NCBI GenBank assembly: GCA_900708905.1
Contig: CAADRB010000001.1
Span: 5,405,439-5,469,438 of the forward strand
Direction: 5' to 3'
DNA: 64,000 nucleotides
From: Hymenolepis diminuta
Taxonomy: Eukaryota > Platyhelminthes > Cestoda > Cyclophyllidea > Hymenolepididae
Shown: piece by piece, positions 37,540 to 49,600 of the stretch
Layout of the letters: each line of letters opens with the position of its first letter
Numbering within the stretch: the stretch's first letter is position 1
The notes under the pieces: model-generated
What the model saw: only the letters and a program-made list of their open reading frames with translations
What the model was told of the DNA's origin: nothing
Databases searched by the model: none
Position numbers and translations under genes: made by a program

Positions 37540-37735
37540 CGCAGCACGCCGTTTAGCGTGCAAGAAAACTCCTAACGAAAGTGAGAGCGAATTATAACTC
37601 TCTTTACAACAGCGAACCAATCAGTTCACATGTACACCGCACCCACTTACAGCCACGTGCACCAATCACATTCGTGCTTGGTAGACCATGACGCTTTTGG
37701 CTTGCTTGGGCAAAATGAAAGTGGCCAATCGATAG
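37540..37735. promoter_or_regulatory. CCAAT-box cluster, possible promoter or enhancer
   Basis: Three CCAAT pentamers lie at 37617-37621 (AACCAATCAG), 37662-37666 (CACCAATCAC) and 37725-37729 (GGCCAATCGA). All are on the plus strand at spacings of 45 and 63 bases, with an E-box CACGTG at 37654-37659. The tract is richer in G+C than its surroundings. Just left of it is a perfect six-base hairpin, GCACGC (37544-37549) and GCGTGC (37556-37561). This looks like a CCAAT-driven promoter or internal promoter, but no transcript start or adjacent coding exon is recognised. Confidence 0.35.
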
Positions 37736-38573
37736 CAAAAGTAATTCGCTCACTCTCTCCACTACCGACACACAAAACTCCAAATTTTCCCAAAACATGA
37801 TAAAAGGAAAATGGGATGTTAGTGAATTTCCATTAGATCCATATTGAGCGATTTTAATATTTGCAATAAAGGATAGCATAGTATGACTTAACTACGGACC
37901 TAATTAGGTTAATGAAGAAAATTTTGTCAATTTTTTAAATTTACAATCTTAATGATTAAGAAATGGAAAATAAAAATTGAGAGTACTTATAATATCCATA
38001 ATATCTTCCTATCCTTTTATCTGGTATATAAACTAACCAGTTGTTAAAGCAACCAAAAAGATTCGAAATATCTTTCTTTTATCCTAGATTTGTATAGGAA
38101 ATGATTTCATTTCTGTAGACGAGGGATAATCTCTGCTACTAAGAAACATGACAAAGGGGAATGAAGAACTTAAAGAAACAAAATCATAAACACCAGTTAC
38201 ACCACGACATAGATTATACATATTACAACATTATTTGACTTACTTGCCACCGAAAATATACCCTAAAGTTTTGAGAATAGCTGAGTGACTGGTTGAATTC
38301 AAGAGTCAAAATTCTATGGTCGCACTTTCAAATGATTTCAATAATAATTTTTAACAGTGCAATATTTTTGAAGCTAGATGACTTGTATAATGACTTTAGA
38401 GCTAGCCCTTTAATCTAATACGATAGCCAGTACAACTGTTTATTAGTAAGCTAAAAGATAATTCCTCTATAACTCAGTGTTTCGGTCAAGAAATCACTTA
38501 GGCTTCTCCATCATCCTATATCAAAGACTAGCAGTTTTTGCAATAAATAAATAAATATTTTGCAAATAAATAA

Positions 38574-38642
38574 TTCGAACACGAACCGTTGGGATCAAAA
38601 GAAAGCATCTTTATCTTGTAAGTGCTTAACATGCCACACCAA
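38574..38642 (-). repeat. tRNA-like relic (SINE head or tRNA pseudogene)
   Basis: The minus strand reads TGGCATGTTAAGCACTTACAAG ... GGTTCGTGTTCGAATT, with an A-box-like start and a B-box-like end at tRNA spacing, followed by A/T-rich repeats of TTTATT. There is no clean acceptor stem, so a functional tRNA is unlikely. Confidence 0.4.
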
Positions 38643-41051
38643 TTTCACATTAATAAAAAATTAACCATAAATATTGTATCACTCCACGAAAAATAGTTAA
38701 ATATGAGCTAAAAAATATTCACAAGTTTAAAAAGTAACTTTGATTTTATTGTAGTCCAACTGATTGGCTATACCAATCGTTCAAACCTGTACGCATGGGG
38801 ATAAATCGGGACAAAAAGTAAATTGCACCTCTAGATCAGACTCTAGATAACTAGATTAACAAATCTGATAAAAATGAAAACATTCAAATTCATTTTTAAA
38901 ATCAGTACTTTATAGCTCTTTCATCCTAGTATTTCAGGGTAAAAGTAAATTTATCAACCCCGAGATATAATTCTCAGAGTTCCTCAAGATTTCGCAGATT
39001 ACAAAAATCAAATTGATGCCTTTTAATTTAGCAAAAGTGACGGCCTCATAAAATTAATAACAAAATAAAAGTATGTGCATTTCTGTGAAGATAAATTTGG
39101 CCGATAAAAAGCTAAAAAAAGACTGCCCACCAAATGTAACCATTAAATCAAATATCCGTCAATTTAGAGTGACTAAAATGGGTATTTATAACGTAGCAAA
39201 ATGTGCATCAAATATATCTGAGAAAATGCTCTATTATAAACTCTGACAAATTGAGCACAACGTTAATGCATATCTTGTGAGATATAAGTTTCCAGATAAT
39301 AATTCATACTTAGTATGATTAGATTACTTAAATTACATACTTAGATTGCTTGTAATATCCCTTACATTTTTTCGCATTAGCTTGTAGTAGGCTTATAAAT
39401 AAACACAAATTTTGAAATAAATATAACGGAAAAAAACGCACTTTACAGCTACTGTGGTAAGCAAAACATATATTGATTTGCAGAGGCAATAAGACATCAC
39501 AATTGTTAACAGTTTCTTTAAGAGGCTCTCAGTTTTCAAATCCCGTACATTCCCCAAATTCAAACTTCATTTATGAAACGTCTCTCTATCCGAATATTGC
39601 ATCATGTAACCCACCTGATGTTATCTGTCTTCGTTTCACCCTGTCTGTAATGAAGATAGTAGAAATGCAAAGGACAATAGTTGAGCAAGATTTTTATTAC
39701 TTACAGGTGACTTTTAAACAATGACCTCTTTCAATAAATTCCTTGAATAAAAGTACCAGTAGACATAACAATATCAAACAAAGAACTGCATCATATACAT
39801 GAATTTGAATGTTCTGACGATCCAGCTTTGAATTGGGTAATGCCAATACAACATCATTTGAATAAAAAGAATTAATGTAATGGTTCAAGGGTAATGTGGA
39901 GTAGATGCAAAGACAAACACCTACCTTAATAAATATGCCAACATGCGGAGTCACTGATTTCAAAGTTTGTTTGAATTAAGCTTCCTTAAATCTAAATACT
40001 CCAACAATTGTCTTGTTCGAATTTCGGCGTTATTAAATCCGAATTCAGCATTACATTACCATCTCCTTCTAGTATCCACCCAAACCGAACTTCAGCATTT
40101 TAGGCGAAACACCTTATTATCCATTAGAAGTGGATCCCTAACGAATTAAATCCATTTTTGTCTCAATAAATCCCAATAATCTACTACTCCTCCATTCCAT
40201 ATTGGTTGTGGTTGAAGATATCAAAAGTTGGTGGGTGACAGCTCAGCCATATTCAACTCATAGGATCCATAAAAAGTACACTAACCTCAGAAGTATGCTC
40301 ATAAAATTTCGCCATCTTAAACTCGTGATAAGAGTAATTTATCTAAAAATAAGACCATTTAGAATATCTATTAACATAGGCAAAATTTTAAAGTAACATA
40401 AATCAGCTCAACTAACTGTCATTCGCCAACAAACTAATTTTTGATGAGACCTTATATCATATTATAGCAACGGAAGTTAAACACTTATTTCCACGTACAT
40501 ATGTTGCACTTCAGGTAATCAGATTAGTAAACCTCAATATTAATTCCTCAAATGCTTTAAAAAAAATGGGGAAAAAAATTTTGCATTGCACAGACCGAAT
40601 ACTGAACATACTGAACTACTCATGAATGCATAAGTAAGCATCGAGGAATTAATAGGTGAAAATCCATGACTGCTAAGATCTATATTTGACATTTGTGCAA
40701 GAGAAATTTAACTGATTCCAGTTCCCTAGAGGAGCTAAAAGGAAGACTATTCATTAAAAAAAATGACTAGTAGTTTGCACTGAAAATAATTAGAGGCAGA
40801 CACGATTAAATGAGTGTCAGAAGTTATTATGCACAATAATTAGTTCGTTTGAGCGGATGTTTTAAATAGATATTTAATACTTGAGTAGAAAATATTAACA
40901 AATTAAAATGTTGAACTGAATGAAACTAGATTGAGGCAAAATTGAGAAGTCAAGTGAAAGGCAAATTATTCACTAAATTGCCTTGGAATATTTTGTAAAT
41001 TTTGTCAGCGAAAACTATCAGCCAATTTATAAAGTGTAAATTTTGACTTAC

Positions 41052-41498
41052 AGCCCAAAGCAATAACGAGGATAAGTCCAACGGCACCAAGAGCTAGTGT
41101 CATCTAAACGAAGCAAACAGGCATAATTAGATAAAAGAATTTTAATGCTCAATTTTATACACAAGATAGACGAATTTACCTTCATATTCTTCCACCAGTA
41201 TTTATTTTTCAACTTTCCAGCACTAGCTTCGAACTGTGATGCACCAGCCTGAAGAGCGTCTAAAAAAATCAAGCGATTAATATAAAAATAGCGCAAATTT
41301 AAGTTAATATATTACTTCAAAGCACCTGCGCGGTCATCGAGTTGGGCCAGTTTTGCGTCCCGCTCAAGCACTTTCTCCATATTAACCCGCATAATATCGA
41401 CAACTTCATTAACTTGAGCTTGGGTTTGTTGAAATCTCTTATTCGTTGGAGGAGGTCGAGAGGGTTCACCAGGAGCATTTTGGTCTGGTGTAGGTTCC
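41052..41498 (-). CDS. synaptobrevin / VAMP (v-SNARE), partial
   Basis: This is a vesicle R-SNARE that pairs with syntaxin and SNAP-25 to fuse vesicles with the plasma membrane. There are three exons in frame: 41326-41498, 41180-41259 and 41052-41103, with introns of 66 and 76 bases and GT-AG ends. Exon 1 gives a proline-rich lead ([20 protein letters not shown]) and the first half of the SNARE motif ([20 protein letters not shown], then [14 protein letters not shown]). Exon 2 gives [20 protein letters not shown] and YWWKNMK, which contain the central zero-layer region and the juxtamembrane Trp pair. Exon 3 is the membrane anchor [17 protein letters not shown]. These blocks are near-identical to animal neuronal synaptobrevins. 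The first exon, which supplies the start codon and two bases of the next codon, was not located upstream. The C-terminal end is ambiguous (see the 35546 feature): unspliced reading adds [15 protein letters not shown] before a stop. Confidence 0.95.
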
Positions 41499-43259
41499 CT
41501 AAAAGCAAAGCAAACATAAAAGAAAATTGCCAAAATAGAAATTATATTTTTCTTGATACGCACATATTCATTTATAATTCAAAAGCCCACCAATATAGAA
41601 TTTAAAGGAGCTTCAGAGTGCGCAGAACAGCACATTTGATTAAATTTAGTTAGCTTAAACACTTATAAATTTATTAAATTTCATTTCACTACCAAATTTG
41701 AAATAAATATATATTAAAATAAACATTAATATTTTATGGAAAACATAAATATATTGTCATTTTATTTTGTGATTTTACAGTTTTCAAAATATTTATAAAA
41801 TCCTTATGCTAAAACTGTGCATAAAACTGTGAAATAGATATATTTAATTCTTTAACCATGTTAAGCTTTCTATAATTAAGTTACTATATAATTTTTAAAT
41901 AAGTGCAAAATTAAATTAATTGTTTATTTTTCTCATCTTACTTTAACTTTAACCAGCTATCTCATAATTATTTTCAAAATGAATAGGAAAATGAATTTAT
42001 TTCAAATGCCTATAGAAAGAATTAAACATATCAAATGTAGATTCGAGCATCTCGAGGACATTATTGGTGCACTTAAAATACGTAATGTCTGGAATTTGAA
42101 AATCATTAATCTTGTGATAAGGATATATCAGATTCATTCATTTAATGTTTCAATACACAAACTGTCAATGGGTAAAATATCCTAAAAAATGGTTATTGCT
42201 TTTTGTTGTTGTTCAGAAAATTTTTCCACTTAAATACTTGAACAATTTGGTAGTGTAAGACGAATTTATACCCTTAATATGTGAATAGTATAATATGAGA
42301 TGCATATATTTCCCAAAATGATTTGTTGTGCTTAAAATAAAAATTTAAAGAAATTTATTTGTCGAAATGAACTCTCTAATTAATTAAAAATAAGAAATAG
42401 GGAGTCAAAACTATCGAAAATATTACCAAACTCTCATTGTGTGTAGCGCATGCTATTTCAGGAACTAATCCAGTTCCCAGTGCTTTTTTAACTCTTCTTA
42501 GACGGACAAAATGTAAAAGGATTCTACCATTCTTCTGTTAATCAGTTTTAATCAGCCCGGTTTGTCATTTTAATTAATAAGCGGACAGCAATGCGTCTTG
42601 TCGACCCAGTGGCACATGCGATTCTATTTGTTCGCTCCTTAGCATCCCGATTAATAATATTTTTATGCACCTGTGAATGTTTCTTGATCCACCTGTTTTA
42701 TTCCACCCGTACATTGAATTTTGTATACTTATCCCCGTTCTCACCTAATGTTATAGTAAATGCATATCCATTCATAAATAAAGATGGTATATCTTATACT
42801 ATTCGGACAAACAAATGTAAAGCTACGTAGGTATAATTCTTGGAAAGAACTTGGAAACCTCTGAATTCATACTTCCTAGCTATTTAATTAATATTTTATT
42901 ATTTCACAAAAGTTTCTTTGAGAGACTCGCACTGAATTTAATGTCGACGTCGAGGATAACATGCAGATATGTGGCTTTTGACAACTCTTTACTTTTATAT
43001 AACTGAACTCCGGAGATTGCTGTTGATCTGGGGAATAGGGATCAAACTGAGAGTGAAAAAGCTTTCTTTTCTATTAAAGTTATATTTCACTTGGCGGCTC
43101 CACACTTCATCAGTCTTGTCCGAATAATTCAGAGATTGTGAATTTACGCTTTTGTGACAGAAATGATTGTTGCTACCTTGTTATTGGTACGGTTAACGAC
43201 AGCAATAGTTTCAAAAGTTGAACAAGAAGAGTTGCCAAAGTGCGTAGGCCAAAGTGTAC
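41499..43259. other. upstream region of the VAMP gene
   Basis: It must contain the first VAMP exon or part of its first intron, but a short first exon could not be singled out. It is very A+T-rich between 41650 and 42400. GAGGATAACATGCAGATAT near 42953 is shared with about 21560. Confidence 0.4.
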
Positions 43260-43480
43260 TGAATAAATCACGAGGGGATTCGAGCAAGTAGGAAAGATGA
43301 GGGAGAGAGGAGACTGGAGGGATGCGTAGGAGCCCGTTTAAGACAAGCGCGTGTTCTCGCGTGCGTATGAGTGGAAATGCAAAGGCAGTTTATATGAGTC
43401 ACTTTGGCAAGGGCACGCGTGAGATATGAGTGCAGACGTATTTTCAAATGAAACGGGACAGTTACAGTAAAAATGAGAAT
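43260..43480 (+). repeat. G/A-rich dispersed repeat, copy 3
   Basis: Contains GAGGGAGAGAGGAGACTGGA, GCGTGCGTATGAGTGGAAAT and GAGTCACTTTGGCAAGGGCA, which link the copies at 14.7 kb and 23.2 kb. Together these three tracts define the family. Confidence 0.45.
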
Positions 43481-44329
43481 AGATAAACTTGTCTAGATAT
43501 GACAGACGGGGGTTCTAGTCATCGAGACATAAAGATATCACTGCGTCTTCATGGGCGGGAAACCGAGGTATTTTCATAGAGGATGCAAATAGAGTAATTT
43601 TGGGAATCCATGGAGGATCATCTTTTATGACATTGTTAATTTTGATCATAACAGCCTGGTCAAGCTAAGAACTTCCTTGGCGTTTTGATTGATTAGCATT
43701 AGTACCGACCTGGTATAAACCTTTTCCAAGTTCACCGTGGTACCGGATAACATAAAAACAGAGATTTCGCAGCAGCCTAAATGCAAAGTCTTGTTCGTCA
43801 ATGTTTGACTATGGGATTTGGTTCAGAGAAATCTACTGAGGTAGCCTTCCCTACTTTCCATGGCCATTCGAGAAAGTATTCCTAAAATTAATTTTCTCGA
43901 AATGAAGTGAGCCTTATGCCTACTTTTATTAGAAGCCCATATTTCAATCGTGGAAATGTCGTAAGAGAGGGCTGGCTCCATAAAGATTTGCATAAACCTT
44001 GTTTTTATTTTGAATGAAAATTGTCAAATTAACGCTTACAAATATTAAGAAGCGTTGTAAGAACAATATGTTTATCCTCCATTTAAGATGTTAGGGAGTT
44101 CTCCAAAACTAATATTTGGATTATTATTTAGTAAAAAGATCTCATAATTTAATTTGCTTAATTTGTTAAGCTTTGTTTAGTCAAGATAAAATATATATTA
44201 TTGCGTTCTCAATAAATTAATTTTGTCCAAAAAGAATTTGATGTGTTACTCATTACATTTACTGACCTTTAAGTTACCCCCTCTCAAATTTAAAGCATGG
44301 ACTATGTCCCGAAAATTCCGCGCTATGTT

Positions 44330-44700
44330 AATTTGTTGTTATAATAACGTTGAGGGTCTATCGAGGCCACATCAATCGAATAGATGGAATAAGTCAAGCC
44401 ACTCATGTCACCAGATTAGTTCGGAGGTGGTACACAAGCCATCCAAATTTATTTATAAGTAAATTAGGTTTATATACAAAATATTTCTTCGTCAGACCTC
44501 AGTCATGTCTCGTTGTCGGTGTCTCGGCGTGGTGATCGACATCTGTTTAGGTATCTATGTACAAATAGACAAACACACAGCGGGGCCGCCTGTGTACACT
44601 GCAGTGGTGATCTTATCACCAGGCAATCATTTCTAATCGCCAGGTGTTGATAGGCATCGGCTGGTTCTAGCAGTTGTGAGTTTACACTTTGACAAACATA
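44330..44700. other. G+C-richer island of unknown nature
   Basis: It stands out from the A+T-rich flanks. Its left part has an open frame with RGHINRIDGISQATHVTRLV, RRWYTSHPNLFIS (plus strand), and its right part has a perfect hairpin, GGTGAT (44606-44611), CTT, ATCACC (44615-44620). It could be an exon of the gene ending at 46.03 kb, a promoter, or repeat sequence. I cannot decide. Confidence 0.25.
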
Positions 44701-45606
44701 CTTCTGAAAATGCGGTCGATTTCCTTATTGTGTTTAATTGGTGTATTCAATTGCACTCTCGTCTTCCAGCTTTGAATAGATTGGAGCTGAAGATCTAGCG
44801 GCCCTGAGGTAGGGTTATAACATTCTAGGATTTATGATTGGCAGTTTAATAATGCGAACATGCCTGTTAGCAGTAGGACGCGCTAATCCTATGCCTCAGC
44901 CGAATAGAACTCTTGGAAAAATGCTGCTTCAATGAAAATGATATTTTTTGTTTTTTTTACACTTTCATTCGTAACTGAGTAACAAGTAGACAACAGGAAT
45001 CAATTGGATGTCGATTTGGTGAAATTTTTTAAAATGTACTTTTTAATTTTTTATTGCCGTTGTCGAACTTCGTCACATTGCAAATAAAGTCACGAAACAG
45101 AGTCGTAAACTTTTATCTATCTGACGCAGTAATATGAATTTCGTAATCGGCGCCAAAAAAGGATCTGCACGCAAATTTCACATGATTTTGGCTGCTAAAA
45201 CTTGAGAAGTGTTGAAAATAAGCTCGAGCATTGTACGTTAAAACAGATCTCTCAAATATGATATTTTAAAACTAAACGCATTCTCCAGAACTTTACAATG
45301 GAGTTAAGAATATATTGTTTCAATTTTATGAGAAAATCGTTACAGAATTTTAAATCAAAATTTCCAAAATTTTCCATAAATTGATTAATTCAAGAAAACT
45401 TGATTCAATTCCTCTGGCCTGAACTTTGTCTTTAAATTCCTTCTACACTTGTGGATTTTCAGAATAGCAACTAAAGCTTTTCCGATTCTCTATTCAGAAT
45501 TTGAAATTCTAATGTATTTAATTTTAGAAAAATTAAAAATAATCCATATTAATAAGAATGTTAATTTTTCTGTGCGAAAAATCAATGTTAAAAGAAAAAC
45601 CTGTAG

Positions 45607-46031
45607 GTGTCATGCTACTTGTTAACTTATTCCGATCAAATCAGAAATCTTGATCTAACAGATACTTCTTCGAGGAAGAAAATTAACTCAAATCGTACAG
45701 TTTGGCGAAAATATCAGGTATATCTAAATACTAATCACCCAAAAATAATTGCTATAACGGGGAAGTTAGGAATGACAATTGATCCGTATCCTTTTCACCT
45801 CAGACGAAAGTACATACGATAACTCTTTCGGAATATCTTATAAAAGGGTATTAGAATTCGATAATGCTAAGTACTTGGCGAGATCTAATAGGCGAACTGC
45901 TACCTTTCTGCCGAACTCTTTATGTAAACAACTTACAGTTAGCTCACTCCCAGTATTTAGACTTGCCCAGAGATTTATCCTTCATTTCTGTAATTGCGTG
46001 GCATGAACTCTTAGACGGACATTTGCATTAA
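45607..46031 (+). CDS. C-terminal two exons of an unidentified gene
   Basis: Exon a is 45607-45809 (acceptor CCTGTAG, donor AA then GTACAT). Exon b is 45872-46031 (acceptor AATGCTAAG), ending at TAA 46029-46031. The 62-base intron joins phase 2 to phase 2 and keeps one frame open for 119 residues. The peptide contains KINSNRTVWRKYQVYLNTNH, KIIAITGKLGMTIDPYPFHL, WRDLIGELLPFCRTLYVNNL and SVIAWHELLDGHLH. It is rich in aromatic and charged residues and reads like folded protein, but I do not recognise the family. It lies 570 bases upstream of the CPED1-like ATG on the same strand. It could be a separate gene or, through a donor at CT then GTAATT, an upstream part of that gene. Further upstream exons were not found. 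Confidence 0.45.
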
Positions 46032-46604
46032 ATACTTAACACTTTTTGCAGGTTATATTTTGAGAAAACATAACTCTATTATAATGAGAAAATTTATATC
46101 ATTCAAAAAGAAGAACATATTGGAATAGAATTTCAAGCGCAATCCATTTCAGCGCCAGCGCAAATTTCCTAAGTTATCTCTTGGTTTTCAAAATGTCCCA
46201 ATTTCGCAGGTGAAAATGTGCATTCAGTTAATCTTGAATAGGAAAGAATTATATACTTTCAAGTGATAAAATGTAATAAACTTGATATTCACTAAAAGTC
46301 TTCTACATTCGTAGAAGGTGGGAAGTGATACGTTTAACTTTTTAGTGATTTGACGACAAATTTTGTTCAATAAACGAAAATCTTAGAACTATGTCAGGAA
46401 AAAAATTTTATTGTTGAGCTCTGCTTATTTTCCCCAATTCTGCATTTGAAATAAATCTTCAACCAAAATTAAAATTTCAGTTTGTTGTCACGATATCTTT
46501 AACAATTATTTCGAGCACTGAGGGTTTTCTTCTATTGGTTCTTATGAGACAAAGGGAAAGGCAAACTCTACAAGTATCTAGCAAATTTTAACTGGCTTCA
46601 GATA

Positions 46605-49600
46605 ATGTTGTCACCCCTCAGACTCCCGAAACGCCTCGCAGCAGTTTTAATTACAACCGCCTTTCTGTTCATTTTTAAAGATATTATTTCCGTTAATCAT
46701 CATGAAAGTCTTCAGCACGTTGATATTCTTCGTGAGGCAAAGCTGCACATTTTCAACTCGTTGGCAAAATTTCAGGTATTTCAAGATAAAATGTACTCGA
46801 AATATTAGAACTTTAATAAATTTTGTTCTAATTAAAAAAACAGTAATTGTATTATTTTTAATGGGCACTTTTGGAAACAATAATATGATTACGTGCTTAA
46901 GGTACCGCTTTCTGACGTGAACGAGGAATATATTATTAAAGGAGTTAAAGTAAACATTCCCATCTCTTGCACAACAAACGAAAATCAAGGTGAGTTATTT
47001 ATTTATTCTTTTTGTCTACGGAAAGATCAGGATGATACAATTGGATACTTTTCATCTCTTATTTTTACATTTAAGAAACCATTTTCATATCCTCTTCGCC
47101 CTTATTGGATGTGACAGTAGAAGAAAATATACTCTATGCAAATGTTTGTCTTTCAGTCGTAGGCGAAAAGTGTCAACTGAACCTCCAAAATCCTGACAAG
47201 TAAGTTATCTGTGATTGTTTATAAGCTAAGTAAATCCTAACGGAATCGATCCCACTTGAGTGTTGTTGAACAAAGATTAAAATTATAAATTGAAACAGGA
47301 TATGAACTAGGATCATCAGGTATGGGACACAAAATCCAATGAGTGTGATATTCTAATCAGAAGCAACAGAGAAATATGTAGATTCTTTATTTATGCTGAC
47401 GCTGGAAATAGTTCTGATCAGTAGTAAGTGATGATGGGAGCTGGTAAGCTCACCATAGGAGGGCATGATCGTAGAAATCGGTTGAAATAAGTTTTAGATA
47501 AAAGTCAGGGGTGTGGAAGAATTATAGAGTTAGTGAAGGCAGTGAAAACTGCTTAAATGCTTCTCAAGTACATTTGTACTGAAGGTAATAAATACGTTAA
47601 GAAGAAATATGGCCAAGCGTTTTTTTCGACAGAAAAGACAATGAAGGTATGATGTTAACTTTGGCAACATCTTGGTCTCAATGTAGACATTTAATAAGTA
47701 GGTCTCCGCGGAGCTTAATAGAATTCAATAACTAAAACAAAACAAGGTAAGAAATAAATTTTTACAGAAGCATAAAATGTATAAAATGCATTCCATCTTA
47801 CTTTTGTTAATTAATATTAACCAATACGGTAGATTAATCAAAGTTGACCGGTGACTTCTGATTTTGAAGACATTTGCATTGAAACTAAAACTGAGAAGAT
47901 TTCGGAATTTAAGTAGTTGCATTTTTACTTGGCATCTCTAATAGAATCCTCCTTATGGCATGTACTTTGTCTACCCCTAATAGACTTAGTTAACAACCCT
48001 CAGGTACACGTTTACTGCTTGATGTAACCATTTACACAGATTTACGAAAATCTTTGATTCGTTGATCTACTAAAGAAGGACTTTTTCAGGGAAGGAAACA
48101 TCTCACTGAAAATCTTAAAAGTATCTCACTTCATAGGCAATTTGAAACAGTGCTATTACTGTATGCTCGTAATCATTATCCCCCAAGTATTCGTGAGAGC
48201 TTTAATGAATTTCAATAAACTGACAAATTAAAAAGGCAAAATAAATATATTGTTTTATTTATCATTATTCCTTATTACTTTAATATTAAACTTCATCATT
48301 TTCTAATTTTATCTGCTTTAAATGCTAAAGTTATTCAACACCTTTTTAGATCTTGTACGAGTGTAAGTCTTGGGATAGGAACTACATACTTTTCCTTCCC
48401 ATTATACCGCAAACTAAAATCTTTCGCACCTGGGAAATTCCAGATTGGCATGTCAGGTGAGAACTGTTCAAACTGCAATTACCCGATCCACATAACAAGA
48501 AAATTTTCAGAGAAAAAGATTGCAGATGACGAACTTCTAACCTGTGCATTCTTTCAAGTAAGAAATTTCAAATATATAATTCTCACTTTTATTTATTATA
48601 TTCATACACTTATAAATGCAAGTGTTATCCATTTCTTCGTCATCTGATATTTATACATTATGTAGAAATATTTATTGCGAAAATTTATTAGCATTTCCGA
48701 TATATTTGTGATTGAATACAAAGGTTAGCAAATTAATACTACATAAAAAACTCCCAAGACGAATAATATTCCGTTTTTTAAAATTAATGTTTCGACAATT
48801 TTGTCACGTTTAAAATAACGGTGCTTATATGCTCATTAATAGTGTAGTATTATGAAAAATATTTTCGTATTTTTATTTGATTATTTGAAATAAACGAAAA
48901 TCGTCGGTTAAATTTTTCGATAAATACTTTTGCTTTACCTGTAATAGACTTGTTCATTCATTACCAATGATCGTCTTCCATGTGGTATTCACGATTACGC
49001 GGGTGGAATTTTTTGGTCAACAACAAATGGACTGCTAAAAGAACTGAAGCTCATTAGCACAGAACCGACAGGAGATCTCTACAGGGGTAATTTTTAATGG
49101 TAAATCTATGTATGATGTCTTGCTTTTATGATAGGACGAATGTATCCCCTGTGGCTCTTGCCCTGTAAGGAGAAATGCTCTTCTGACGGCACATGCTATT
49201 GGAACGAAGCGAAACTTCTAAGATTTTCCCTAAAAGACAATTGGAATTTTGAATTCCTTGAAGGTTCAGGACAACTGGAAAACTATCCCGTCGATAATGA
49301 TTTGGGGGAGGTATTTACTTCTTCCTTATCCGATTCGACGTGGATGAAAATGAAACGTCATATGGTAAATAACTCGGTAAGAGAAAACAAAAGATTCTCT
49401 TAATTGTGCACTAAATAAAAATTACGATTTTGATGTTGATTATTTTATTTAAATAAATAAAAACTTTATGAGTAATTGAGATGTTTATTTGAGTACACAC
49501 TGAAGTGACAGCTTACAGAGCTCTACTATCTTGAAAATTTTACTCATCTCCACTATGTTAAAACCGTAAGCTGTGAAATATCTTAAAATATCACTTGCCT

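Larger units (their letters stand above)
35740..41041. other. large intron or intergenic region
   Basis: If the 35.7 kb exon belongs to the VAMP gene, this is one intron of over 5 kb. Otherwise it is intergenic. It holds an AT-rich imperfect ATTAATACA repeat at about 36310-36400, the CCAAT cluster at 37.6 kb and a tRNA-like relic at 38.6 kb. Other ORFs (for example 37604-37879 minus, 39473-39963) lack motifs. Confidence 0.45.

Noticed and set aside
37604..37879. 91-codon minus-strand ORF at the CCAAT cluster
   Set aside because: Overlaps the regulatory-looking tract and has no family signature; the CCAAT spacing explains the composition better.
38574..38642. Functional tRNA gene
   Set aside because: A and B boxes are visible but no proper acceptor and anticodon stems can be drawn; listed as a relic instead.
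46647..46988. Minus-strand ORF across the first esterase exons
   Set aside because: Shadow of the plus-strand CPED1-like exons, which have matching phases and family similarity.
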